A stretch of DNA of 7,101 bases, from the NCBI GenBank assembly GCA_025360265.1, contig JANYCP010000146.1, positions 1 through 7,101 on the forward strand. Direction: 5' to 3'. Shown here one piece after another: positions 1 to 6,767 of the stretch; the first letter of the stretch is position 1; every line of letters starts with the position of its first letter. This DNA is from Gemmatimonadota bacterium (GTDB lineage Bacteria > Gemmatimonadota > Gemmatimonadetes > Gemmatimonadales > GWC2-71-9). Position numbers and translations under genes: made by a program. The notes under the pieces were generated by a model. It ran no database searches. It had not been told where the DNA came from and worked only from the letters and a program-made list of their open reading frames with translations.

Positions 1-2448
1 CTCGGCCTCGTCTCCCTCTTCCTTCTGCACGCGCGCCACGTCGACGATTTCGTCGCCGGCGTCGAGGTTCATCAGTTTGACGCCCTGCGTGTTGCGCCCG
101 CTGACGCGGATCCCTTCCACCGGGCAGCGAATGATCACCCCGCCCTTGGTGATCATCATCAGTTCATCTTCGGGTACAACATCCTTCAGCGCGATGAGCT
201 TGCCGGTCTTTTCGGTTTGCTGCATCGTGATGATTCCCTTGCCGCCGCGCTTTTGCACGCGATAATCGCCGAGGACGGAGCGCTTGCCGATCCCGCGCTC
301 GCTGACCACCAGCAATTCGGCGCGCTCCTTCACTACCACCATGCCGATGACGTGATCACCCGGATCGAGTTCGATGCCTTTCACGCCGCCAGTGGCGCGA
401 CCCATCTCGCGGGCGTCGGTCTCGTGGAAGCGGATGCTCATGCCGGTTGAGGTGGCCAGCACGATGTCGTCGTTGCCACGAGTCTTCTGGACGTCGATCA
501 GTTCATCGTCCGGATCGATGTTGATCGCGTTGATGCCGACAGTACGGACGTTGCCATAAGCTGACATCACGGTCTTCTTGACGGTGCCGTTCCGCGTGAC
601 GAACATCAGCCATTCGTCGTCGCCGAACTTTCGCACCGGCACGAGTGCCGCCACGCGCTCGCCTTCGCGAATGTTGATGCAGTTGACGACCGGCTTGCCC
701 CGCGCGGCGCGACCGCCCTGCGGGATCTCATGCACCTTGAGCCAGTACACGGTGCCGCGCTCGGAGAAGAACATCAGATAGTCATGCGTCGACGCGATGA
801 AGAGGTGCTCGACCCAGTCGAGTTCCTTGGTCTCCATGCCCGTCAGGCCGCGACCGCCGCGGCGCTGCCGGCGATAGGTCGTGACCGGGATCCGCTTGAT
901 GTACCCGGTGTGCGAGATCGTGATCACCATGTCTTCTTCGGCGATCAGGTCCTCAACCGAGAATTCGCCCTGATCCTTGAGGATTTCGGTGCGACGGTCA
1001 TCGCCAAACGTCTCGGCGAGTTCGGTGACTTCCTCCACCAGGATCTTCATCCGCTTGGTCTTCGAGTCGAGGATGCTCTGCAACTCGGCAATCGTGGCAC
1101 GCACTTCCGTCAGCTCGGCCTCGAGCTTGTCGATCTCGAGCCCGGTGAGCTTGGCCAGACGCATGTTGAGGATGGCGTCGGCCTGGGCCTCGGAGAAGCC
1201 AAACCGCTTGCGCAGCGCAGCGTCCGCTGTCGGCGTGTCGGCCGAGCCGCGGATGATCTTGATCACTTCGTCGATGTTGTCGACGGCAATCTTGAGACCT
1301 TCGAGGATGTGCTCGCGCTTCTTCGCTTCGGCGATGTCGAACTCGGTACGCCGGACGATGATCGTGTGCCGATGCGTGATGAAATGCTCAAGCATCTCCT
1401 TGAGCGACATGATCTTCGGAGCGCCGTTGACCAGTGCCAGGTTGATCACGCCGAACGTGCTCTGCATGGCGGTGTGCTTGTACAGCCCGTTGAGCACCAC
1501 CTGTGCAATGGCATCGCGCTTGAGCTCGACCACCAGGCGCATGCCGTCACGGTCGGACTCGTCGCGCACGCCGCTGATCCCCTCGACGCGCTTCGCCATC
1601 GCCAGCTCGGCAATGTTGGTGTGCAGCGTCGCCTTGTTGACCTGATAGGGAATTTCGGTGATGATCAGCGCGTTCTTGCCGGTCCGTTCGTTCTCCTCGA
1701 TCTTGACGCGCGCGCGCATGACGACGCGGCCGCGACCAGTCTCGTACGCCTCGCGAATCCCGGCTTCGCCGTAGATGTACGCGCCAGTGGGGAAGTCCGG
1801 CCCCTTGATGTGCTTGAGCAAGTCGTCGGTGGTGGCGTCGGGGTTCCTGACGAGCTCGGCGATGGCCTTCGACACTTCGCGCAGGTTGTGCGGCGGAATG
1901 TTGGTCGCCATGCCGACGGCGATGCCGCTTGAGCCGTTGATCAGCAGGCTCGGAATGCGCGCCGGCAACACCGACGGCTCTTCGCGCTGGTCGTCGAAGT
2001 TCGGAACGAAATCGACGGTGTTCTTGTCGATGTCGGCGAGCATCTCGAGTGCAATGCGGGTGAGACGAGCTTCAGTGTACCGATAGGCCGCGGCGCGATC
2101 ACCGTCGACGGATCCGAAGTTTCCCTGGCCATCCACCATTGGGTAGCGCAGCGAAAACTGCTGCACCATGCGGACCATCGCCTCGTACACTGACGAGTCA
2201 CCGTGCGGGTGATACTTGCCGAGGACGTCGCCGACGACCGTCGCCGACTTCTTGTAGGCGCGATTCGGGAGCAACCCGAGTTCGTTCATGGCGTACAGGA
2301 TGCGGCGATGAACCGGCTTGAGTCCGTCGCGCACATCGGGAAGTGCGCGGGACACGATGACGCTCATCGAGTAGTTGATGAACGATTGCTGCAGCTCGTC
2401 TTCGATCAGGCGCGGAACGATGCGTTCGCGTGAGTTTGGCGCGGTCAT
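1..2448 (-). CDS. gyrA: DNA gyrase subunit A, 3' end outside window
   Basis: GyrA is the DNA-breaking and rejoining subunit of the A2B2 gyrase that introduces negative supercoils in the cytoplasm. I translated 816 codons from the ATG at 2448; the frame is open to base 1, so the C-terminal acidic tail (already starting as KEEGDEAE) runs out of the window. The breakage-reunion domain carries the catalytic tyrosine in AYRYTEARL (Tyr124), next to the quinolone-determining stretch HPHGDSSVYE (80-89). Ser85 and Glu89 sit at the E. coli Ser83 and Asp87 positions, a wild-type-like state. A coiled-coil follows at about 370-495. The GyrA box QRRGGRG at 528-534 (bases 847-867) separates it from ParC. 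Six beta-pinwheel blade motifs start near residues 515, 565, 621, 669, 719 and 769, and blade five has a second box-like KRGGKG. There is no strong Shine-Dalgarno before the ATG, but the N-terminus aligns with the family. Confidence 0.98.
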   Translation of the reverse strand, partial: MTAPNSRERIVPRLIEDELQQSFINYSMSVIVSRALPDVRDGLKPVHRRILYAMNELGLLPNRAYKKSATVVGDVLGKYHPHGDSSVYEAMVRMVQQFSLRYPMVDGQGNFGSVDGDRAAAYRYTEARLTRIALEMLADIDKNTVDFVPNFDDQREEPSVLPARIPSLLINGSSGIAVGMATNIPPHNLREVSKAIAELVRNPDATTDDLLKHIKGPDFPTGAYIYGEAGIREAYETGRGRVVMRARVKIEENERTGKNALIITEIPYQVNKATLHTNIAELAMAKRVEGISGVRDESDRDGMRLVVELKRDAIAQVVLNGLYKHTAMQSTFGVINLALVNGAPKIMSLKEMLEHFITHRHTIIVRRTEFDIAEAKKREHILEGLKIAVDNIDEVIKIIRGSADTPTADAALRKRFGFSEAQADAILNMRLAKLTGLEIDKLEAELTEVRATIAELQSILDSKTKRMKILVEEVTELAETFGDDRRTEILKDQGEFSVEDLIAEEDMVITISHTGYIKRIPVTTYRRQRRGGRGLTGMETKELDWVEHLFIASTHDYLMFFSERGTVYWLKVHEIPQGGRAARGKPVVNCINIREGERVAALVPVRKFGDDEWLMFVTRNGTVKKTVMSAYGNVRTVGINAINIDPDDELIDVQKTRGNDDIVLATSTGMSIRFHETDAREMGRATGGVKGIELDPGDHVIGMVVVKERAELLVVSERGIGKRSVLGDYRVQKRGGKGIITMQQTEKTGKLIALKDVVPEDELMMITKGGVIIRCPVEGIRVSGRNTQGVKLMNLDAGDEIVDVARVQKEEGDEAE

Positions 2449-2506
2449 CGGGCTCGGAATTGAAGGTCGGAAAACGACGCCAGGAGGCGCCTGTTCGCAA
2501 GCCCGA

Positions 2507-2535
2507 AATATAGCGGGAAACTGCCAGGATTACAA
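2507..2535 (-). promoter_or_regulatory. Predicted sigma-70-type promoter of gyrA
   Basis: Read on the minus strand, a -35 box TTGTAA (2535-2530) is followed by exactly 17 bases and a -10 box TATATT (2512-2507). This predicts transcription starting near 2500 and a leader of about 50 bases before the gyrA ATG. Box quality and spacing are seen directly; activity is inferred. It implies that gyrA can be transcribed independently of the upstream SIS-like operon. Confidence 0.6.
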
Positions 2536-2550
2536 GCCCGATTCACCTCC

Positions 2551-2577
2551 CTAACTTATTGTAATAAAACAACTTAG
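2551..2577. repeat. AT-rich imperfect inverted repeat upstream of gyrA promoter
   Basis: A 27-bp AT-rich stretch begins CTAACTTATT and ends AACAACTTAG. It pairs at 9 of 13 positions about its centre, and a tighter near-palindrome TTATTGTAATAA lies at 2556-2567. It sits about 16 bp upstream of the predicted -35 box and stands out in otherwise GC-rich DNA. It could be an UP-like element or an operator for gyrA. It lacks the GC stem and U-run of an intrinsic terminator for the gene ending at 2596. Confidence 0.35.
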
Positions 2578-2595
2578 CATGGACCGGACTCGGGC

Positions 2596-3795
2596 TCACG
2601 GCAAGCCGACCAGCCGCCTCAGGATGAGGTAGTGGAGGAGGGCATCAACGCTCGATGCCGATCCAACCCCTTCGCCGTTGAAGGGGACGTCGGCAACGTG
2701 TTCGGGGAGGCGCCATCCGAGCGGGACGGCAGCCATGACGTTGGCGGGAAACTGCGCTGGCAGGTTGTCACTCACCGTGACCACCTTGAAGTTCGCCTCC
2801 TTGAGCGGCGAGGCTGCCTGGAGGTGCGGACAGTCATAGCCGTGGTAGCCGAACCAGAGAATCGCGTCGCCCGGTCGGGCGCCGCGCTGAACCATTGGCG
2901 CAACGACGTCGTACTGCGCCAGCACCGGGCGGAACGGCGAGCCGATCGAATCGACGATCACACTTCGTTGCAGGTAATTCCCGCAGGCGCCGACGAAGAC
3001 GCGGTGGCCGGCCAAGCGCACCGCGCGCAACGAGTCGGCGGCGCGCTGCAACAATACCAGATGCTCAGGCCGTGCGGCCAGCGTGAGCAGCGAGTCGATG
3101 CGGTCGAGGTACTGGTTGCCAAGCCTGCCCGCAGCGATGGGCGCCACCTGTTCCGACGGCCGCGGCGTGCGGAATCGTACCTTGGCGTTGGAATCATCGG
3201 CGCTCGGCACGGCAATCGACGCGAGGATTCCTGGTTGCCAATTATGGCGCGTCGCTGATGCGACGAACTCCACATAGAATGCCCACGCCGCAATCAGGTT
3301 GGCCGCTTCGTTGATCGCGGTATTGGCGCGACTGCCGTCCGGTGCACCGTTCGGCACCAAGTACCGCAACGTCGGCAGGTCTGGCTTTCCGGCCTGCGAT
3401 CCGATCACCACAACCGGCCGGCCTACCGCCAGCCAGCGATCGATGAGAGCGGCCACGCCAAATGCACCATTCTCCCACGCCGCAACCGGAACGAGTACCA
3501 CGCCGCGGCCGGTCCAGTCGTCGGCGTCCCGGAATTCCGGAGGTCCGCCGGAGTGAAAGGCGAACTCGGCGATCAGCCCGGGGTTGCGTGCACCGGAAAC
3601 CATGAGCCGCGCTCCGGTATCCCGCGTGAAGATCGAGCCCACGTACTCGGCGCTGGCAGTCACCCCGGACATCTGGGCGCGAATTGTCGCGACCTGCTGA
3701 CGAAGCGCCGCGATCTCTGGCGGAGTCGACTGCGCGCCAGCGGAACTGAGGGCGGTTGCGAGCACGAACGCCGAGTACATCGGGATCGATCGCAT
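2596..3795 (-). CDS. Exported SIS-like (phosphosugar-binding fold) protein, paralogue B
   Basis: This encodes a 399-residue protein of unknown function. Residues 1-21 look like a Sec signal peptide with an AGA cleavage site before Gln22. Residues about 27-210 resemble a SIS_2/COG4821-type domain: GARLMVSGARNP followed by AEFAFHSGGPPEF, a hydrophobic strand RPVVVIGSQ at 126-134, and a helix-strand-asparagine block (ANLIAAWAFY, WQPGIL, SNAKVRFR) like the end of that family. Residues about 226-399 look like a second SIS unit: helix, RVFVGACGNYL at 265-275, GDAILWFGYHGYDCP at 309-323, then KVVTVSDN. The usual SIS glycine/serine substrate loops are not clearly kept, so isomerase activity cannot be assumed. 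The only cysteines are 271 and 322. An upstream TTG at 3801 is possible, but a GAGAGG ribosome site lies 7 bases before the ATG at 3795, so I chose that start. It follows its paralogue after 17 bases and is probably co-transcribed with it. Confidence 0.8.
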   Translation of the reverse strand: MRSIPMYSAFVLATALSSAGAQSTPPEIAALRQQVATIRAQMSGVTASAEYVGSIFTRDTGARLMVSGARNPGLIAEFAFHSGGPPEFRDADDWTGRGVVLVPVAAWENGAFGVAALIDRWLAVGRPVVVIGSQAGKPDLPTLRYLVPNGAPDGSRANTAINEAANLIAAWAFYVEFVASATRHNWQPGILASIAVPSADDSNAKVRFRTPRPSEQVAPIAAGRLGNQYLDRIDSLLTLAARPEHLVLLQRAADSLRAVRLAGHRVFVGACGNYLQRSVIVDSIGSPFRPVLAQYDVVAPMVQRGARPGDAILWFGYHGYDCPHLQAASPLKEANFKVVTVSDNLPAQFPANVMAAVPLGWRLPEHVADVPFNGEGVGSASSVDALLHYLILRRLVGLP

Positions 3796-3802
3796 GAGCA
3801 AA

Positions 3803-3808
3803 CCTCTC
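3803..3808 (-). promoter_or_regulatory. Shine-Dalgarno deciding the start of the SIS-like paralogue B
   Basis: GAGAGG on the minus strand lies 7 bases before the ATG at 3795 but only 1 base before the alternative TTG at 3801. It therefore supports the shorter 399-residue protein. It falls in the 17-base gap after the stop codon of the upstream paralogue, as expected for co-translated genes. Confidence 0.7.
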
Positions 3809-3812
3809 GATA

Positions 3813-5018
3813 CTAAGGTGGCGTGAGCAACCGACGAAACCAGATGTAATGCAGCGCCATGTCGACCGAAGAAATCGGCGCCACGCGACCAGGCGCAAAT
3901 GGGAGTGGTACCGTCCCGTCTGGAAGTTGCCAGAGCAATGGAATTTCGGCCAGCACATTATCTGGTGGGTAATCGGGCAGGTGGTCGGTAGCGAGCACCA
4001 CTCTGAGGCCCAACTGCTGGAACGAGCGCGACACGTCGGCGTTCGGGCAATCGTATCCGCCGTAGCCGAACCAGACCATCGCGTCGCCGCGCTTCGAGGA
4101 CGGCATCCCATTCGGCGCAACTGAGCCGGCGGCTGGAAGCACTGAAAAAGTCGTTGATGATGCCGCGTCATGCGGAATCTCTTCCATGAGATAGTGTCCG
4201 CACGACCCGGCGAAGAGAGTTGCCCCTGAATTCCGCAGGGCACGGAGCCTCGCGGCGACCGTATCCATCAGCGTCACGTGCGCCGGTGCAGCAGCGTGCG
4301 CGAGAATCGAATCGACCGCGTCGAGATAATGTGCGCCAAGCACGCCGCCCGGTATCGGATCCGGCGTGACGTCTGGCATACGGAATTTCGCGCGGGCGTT
4401 GTGCGCTGTCGCGCCAGGCATGAGCACGGAGAGCAAGACACCTGGTTGCCACCCGTTCCGGGTCGCTGCCGACACCACTTCGCAGTAGAGCGTCCAGGCG
4501 GCGATCATATTGGCGATCCCATTCAGCGATGCATCGGCGCGATCACTATTGCGGGCGCCGTCGTCGATGAACGGAACGTCGCCGAGCAGCGATTCAGGTC
4601 GTCCGTTCGCCGGCCCGATGATCAGCACTGGTCGCGCCTGCGACCGGAGTTGCTCCGCCTTGGCGGCGACACCGAACGCAGTTCCGACCCAGTGACGCAC
4701 CGGCAGGAGTGCCAGGCCGGCGATCGCCGGATTGTCGGCGTCCTGCGTGTCCGGCGGGCCGCCGGCCCGTGTTGTGAATTCGAGGAAGAATGCCGGATCA
4801 ATCCGGCGGGAGATCAGGAATCGGCCGCTCCCGTCGCGGCCGAGGAATGCGGCGTACTTGTCTGAGAGTGCCGTGATCTGGGGAAGTTGCGAGCGGATGA
4901 TGGCGACGCGGCGGTGGAGCTCGTGGATTTCGGGAAAACTACTCTGGCCGGGAAGCTGGGTCGCGAAGAGGAGGGCTGTCGTTGTCAGGCCTGCCGTCAC
5001 CGACGCGAGAGACTTCAT
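3813..5018 (-). CDS. Exported SIS-like (phosphosugar-binding fold) protein, paralogue A
   Basis: This 401-residue protein is the first of a tandem pair. Residues 1-24 form a probable signal peptide (positive MK start, hydrophobic run LTTTALLFATQLPG). The domain plan matches paralogue B. A first SIS_2/COG4821-like unit covers about 29-213, with GSGRFLISRRIDP, FFLEFTTRAGGPPD at 77-90, RPVLIIGP at 129-136, and the block ANMIAAWTLY/GWQPGVLLSV/HNARAKFR. A second unit covers about 226-401, with ATLFAGSCGHYL at 266-277 and GDAMVWFGYGGYDCP at 311-325. By hand, one 45-residue segment is 24/45 identical to paralogue B and a C-terminal 59-residue segment is 26/59, so they are true duplicates. Cys273 and Cys324 match the two cysteines of B; Cys179 is extra. 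The start is weakly supported: GGAG abuts the ATG directly, and a TACATT box at 5030-5025 would put transcription at about the ATG, so leaderless translation is possible. Function is unknown; periplasmic sugar-phosphate or glycan binding is only a guess from the fold. Confidence 0.8.
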   Translation of the reverse strand: MKSLASVTAGLTTTALLFATQLPGQSSFPEIHELHRRVAIIRSQLPQITALSDKYAAFLGRDGSGRFLISRRIDPAFFLEFTTRAGGPPDTQDADNPAIAGLALLPVRHWVGTAFGVAAKAEQLRSQARPVLIIGPANGRPESLLGDVPFIDDGARNSDRADASLNGIANMIAAWTLYCEVVSAATRNGWQPGVLLSVLMPGATAHNARAKFRMPDVTPDPIPGGVLGAHYLDAVDSILAHAAAPAHVTLMDTVAARLRALRNSGATLFAGSCGHYLMEEIPHDAASSTTFSVLPAAGSVAPNGMPSSKRGDAMVWFGYGGYDCPNADVSRSFQQLGLRVVLATDHLPDYPPDNVLAEIPLLWQLPDGTVPLPFAPGRVAPISSVDMALHYIWFRRLLTPP

Positions 5019-5089
5019 CTCCGCAATGTAGTGAGGTTAGCCGACCTGCAGCGTGCCGGCCGACAGCCGCGCATCCGGAACATCGGCGT

Positions 5090-5360
5090 TCATTCACTGG
5101 CGGTCACCTGGAGGGCAGAGGCCGACCAGCCACTTCGATCGCCGTCACTCTTGTGCATGTGATCGACGTGCACGACGACATCATTCCCCGTCTTCGTCAA
5201 GGAGAAGCGATCCATGTTGCGGGTGGGAAAGATCGAAAGCAAACACATCGTTCTTCCAGCGAACCAGGATCACCTGTTCTCCCTTGTCGACCGCACTCGT
5301 TGCTTGCAAGCCGACCGCAAGAGCACCCTGGCCGGCGCCACATGCAGTGGCTCTGGGCAT
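5090..5360 (-). pseudogene. Remnant of a Rieske [2Fe-2S] protein gene with core deleted
   Basis: Two coding fragments in different frames together resemble a small Rieske protein. The upstream fragment (ATG at 5360, stop at 5181, 59 codons) contains GEQVILVRWKNDVFAFDLS at residues 27-45, the usual lead-in to the first cluster motif. The C-x-H...C-x-x-H segment that should follow is missing. A second frame, overlapping it and shifted by one base, resumes at bases about 5225-5090 with TRNMDRFSLTKTGNDVVVHV and ends in GWSASALQVTASE, like the C-terminal strand pair of Rieske proteins that carry a GRATRxMDRF motif. I infer an internal deletion near 5222-5228, of a length not divisible by three, that removed all four cluster ligands. 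Codon third positions in the second fragment are still mostly G or C (34 of 45). The upstream part may also have lost its natural signal sequence: its ATG comes 2 bases after the anti-sigma stop codon and has no clear ribosome site. It cannot bind a cluster as it stands. Confidence 0.65.
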
Positions 5361-5362
5361 GC

Positions 5363-6130
5363 TTAATGAAAGTCGACGCGTGCCCGGTGCGGGTCGGTCG
5401 GCAGGACGAATCGCGCCGAATCTTCTGGCCAGCGGATAAGGGTACGCGTACCGACATGAATTCGCACATGCTGCACAGCCGCCGGGATGTTGATCAGGTA
5501 CACCTCGGCCGGCGCCTGATTGTCGATGGCCACGCGGTTTTCAGCAACCTCATATGCCGTCGTGCCGCCGCGCGAACGGAAGGTGACGTCACCGAGAGCA
5601 GAGCGGGCGATCTCGATCGTGCCACCCTGCTGTTCGCGGCGAAATTCCACGTCGAGCGTTGCCGGTGCGCCGATCGCAATGCCCGACGCCATCGCGGCTT
5701 CGCTCGTGGTGGTAACGGCCGGCGTCGCCTCGCCCGGTGCAGCAACCGTTGACTGCGGCGCAGTCGCACCGGGCGTTGCACGCGCGACAATCCACTGATG
5801 CAACGGCGAACTTGGCACCAGTGCGGCGGCAGCACCGGCCATGGTGGCCAGCGCGCCGGCGACCAGCGCGGCACGACGCAGCAGACCGGAGCGGCGCGCG
5901 TTGTATGGCACGACTGCCTGCGGCAGTGGATGATCGAGCGAGCCCAATAGTTCGGCAATCACGGCGTCGTTCGCGGCAAGTTCACGCGTACGCGCACTGC
6001 ACACCGCACAGGTTGCAACATGTTCGCGAATCGCCGCGGCGTCGTCGAACGATTGCTCGTGGATCAGCGCGAGCAGCAACTCGTCCGTGGGATGGCGTGA
6101 TTCAGTCTGGCTTACCATGTAACTCTTCAT
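5363..6130 (-). CDS. Membrane-anchored zinc-type anti-sigma factor
   Basis: This 255-residue protein is predicted to hold the adjacent ECF sigma factor inactive at the inner membrane. The N-terminal cytoplasmic part has the zinc anti-sigma signature H-x3-C-x2-C in REHVATCAVC (His37, Cys41, Cys44); His13 or His24 could supply another ligand. One transmembrane helix spans about 83-105 (LLRRAALVAGALATMAGAA). An Ala/Pro/Thr-rich linker at about 117-148 leads to a beta-rich exported domain at about 155-255 that probably receives the envelope signal; I do not recognise its family. The gene overlaps the sigma gene by 29 bases, typical of translationally coupled sigma/anti-sigma pairs. I chose the ATG at 6130 because GAGAGG lies 3 bases upstream, although that spacing is short; the in-frame ATG at 6118 is an alternative. 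Its C-terminus ends 2 bases before the Rieske remnant. Confidence 0.85.
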   Translation of the reverse strand: MKSYMVSQTESRHPTDELLLALIHEQSFDDAAAIREHVATCAVCSARTRELAANDAVIAELLGSLDHPLPQAVVPYNARRSGLLRRAALVAGALATMAGAAAALVPSSPLHQWIVARATPGATAPQSTVAAPGEATPAVTTTSEAAMASGIAIGAPATLDVEFRREQQGGTIEIARSALGDVTFRSRGGTTAYEVAENRVAIDNQAPAEVYLINIPAAVQHVRIHVGTRTLIRWPEDSARFVLPTDPHRARVDFH

Positions 6131-6710
6131 AGACCTCTCGAAAAAGTGCGCCTGCGCGCAACAGAATGGTGCCGACGCTTGTCTCGGTGATTCCGAGGGC
6201 GACAGCGACTTCGCGATAGCTGTATCCGGAGTGGCGCAGCAGCAGCGCCTGACGGTCCCGTGCGTTGAGGTGATTCAGTGCGGCGTGCACCTGTGCGCGT
6301 CGCTCTTGTTGATCCATCTGCATCGACGCATCGGGCGTCGAGGCGCTGTGACCGACATTGTATCCGGCCCCCTCGAGAAGCCGCAGTCGCCGACCGGTGC
6401 GACGGTAGTCATCGCGCACCAGGTTGTTGACCACTGTGATTAACCACGCCACCGGCTCGTCCGGCATCGAACCGCGATCGAACAACCGGATGAATGCTTC
6501 CTGGGCAATGTCGGTCGCCAGCTGACTGTCGCCGAGCGTCCGGTCGAGGTAGCGATAGAGCGCCGGGAACTGCTTGCCATACAGCCGGGTGAGCTCCGCT
6601 TCGAACGCGTCAGCCACCGCGGCACGTCTCGCCAGATCGGCACTCGGATCGAGTGTGCTGGCAAAGGACGCCTGAGGGGCGGCGGACCGTGGCGCGGCGA
6701 GCGAGATCAT
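6102..6710 (-). CDS. ECF-family RNA polymerase sigma factor
   Basis: This 202-residue sigma-70 family regulator has only regions 2 and 4, the hallmark of extracytoplasmic-function sigma factors. Region 2 spans about 39-105. It includes the core-binding and -10 recognition helices, with DIAQEAFIRLF at 67-77 and AWLITVVNNLVRDDYRR at 88-104. Region 4 spans about 143-195, with the helix-turn-helix YSYREVAVALGITETSVG at 163-180 that would read the -35 element. An N-terminal extension of about 38 residues, rich in Ala and Ser, precedes region 2 and is longer than usual. The ATG at 6710 is the only early Met and has no obvious Shine-Dalgarno, so a slightly later start is possible. The stop codon lies inside the anti-sigma gene, and release of this factor by that partner is the expected control. 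Its targets cannot be read from the window; I found no clear autoregulatory promoter in the 57 bases upstream. Confidence 0.93.
   Translation of the reverse strand: MISLAAPRSAAPQASFASTLDPSADLARRAAVADAFEAELTRLYGKQFPALYRYLDRTLGDSQLATDIAQEAFIRLFDRGSMPDEPVAWLITVVNNLVRDDYRRTGRRLRLLEGAGYNVGHSASTPDASMQMDQQERRAQVHAALNHLNARDRQALLLRHSGYSYREVAVALGITETSVGTILLRAGALFREVYEELHGKPD
6134..6139 (-). promoter_or_regulatory. Shine-Dalgarno for the anti-sigma gene
   Basis: GAGAGG on the minus strand, inside the sigma coding sequence, lies 3 bases before the ATG at 6130 and 15 before the ATG at 6118. The spacing favours the longer form, though 3 bases is tight. The surrounding TCGAGAGGT recurs before the SIS-like paralogue B. 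Confidence 0.5.
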
Positions 6711-6767
6711 GTGTCAGGAACGCGTCAAACAGCCCGATTGTGACCCGGCAAGCGCGCATTCGAGGCG

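Noticed and set aside
730..1932. Long open frame of 400 codons on the plus strand
   Set aside because: It lies wholly antisense to gyrA, whose minus-strand translation is unmistakable. The plus frame has no recognisable domain and is the mirror of GC-rich codons.
2478..2493. Small hairpin or palindrome (AGGCGCCT and CGCC-loop-GGCG) in the gyrA leader
   Set aside because: The stem is only four base pairs with a four-base loop and no U-run; it is common in GC-rich DNA and not enough to call a terminator or riboswitch.
2632..3258. Plus-strand frame of 208 codons opposite SIS-like paralogue B
   Set aside because: Arg/Val/Gly-rich antisense shadow with no motif. The opposite strand codes for a protein with a signal peptide and a paralogue.
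3242..4243. Minus-strand frame of 333 codons spanning the junction of the two SIS-like genes
   Set aside because: It is a different frame from both paralogues, crosses the stop and start between them, and is rich in Arg, Trp and Ser as expected of an out-of-frame GC-rich shadow.
5181..5225. Continuation of the first Rieske fragment as HPQHGSLLLDEDGE, which faintly resembles a CPHxG cluster motif
   Set aside because: It lacks the ligand cysteine, and the same bases in the other frame give the far better TRNMDRFSL match, so the resemblance is probably chance out-of-frame reading.
4982..5752. Plus-strand frame of 256 codons covering the Rieske remnant and part of the anti-sigma gene
   Set aside because: It runs antisense across two unrelated coding stretches, is Arg/His-rich and shows no domain.
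6711..6767. Search for a promoter, operator or terminator between the barrel gene and the sigma gene
   Set aside because: No paired -35/-10 boxes, no strong hairpin with a T-run and no clear ribosome site could be recognised in these 57 bases.
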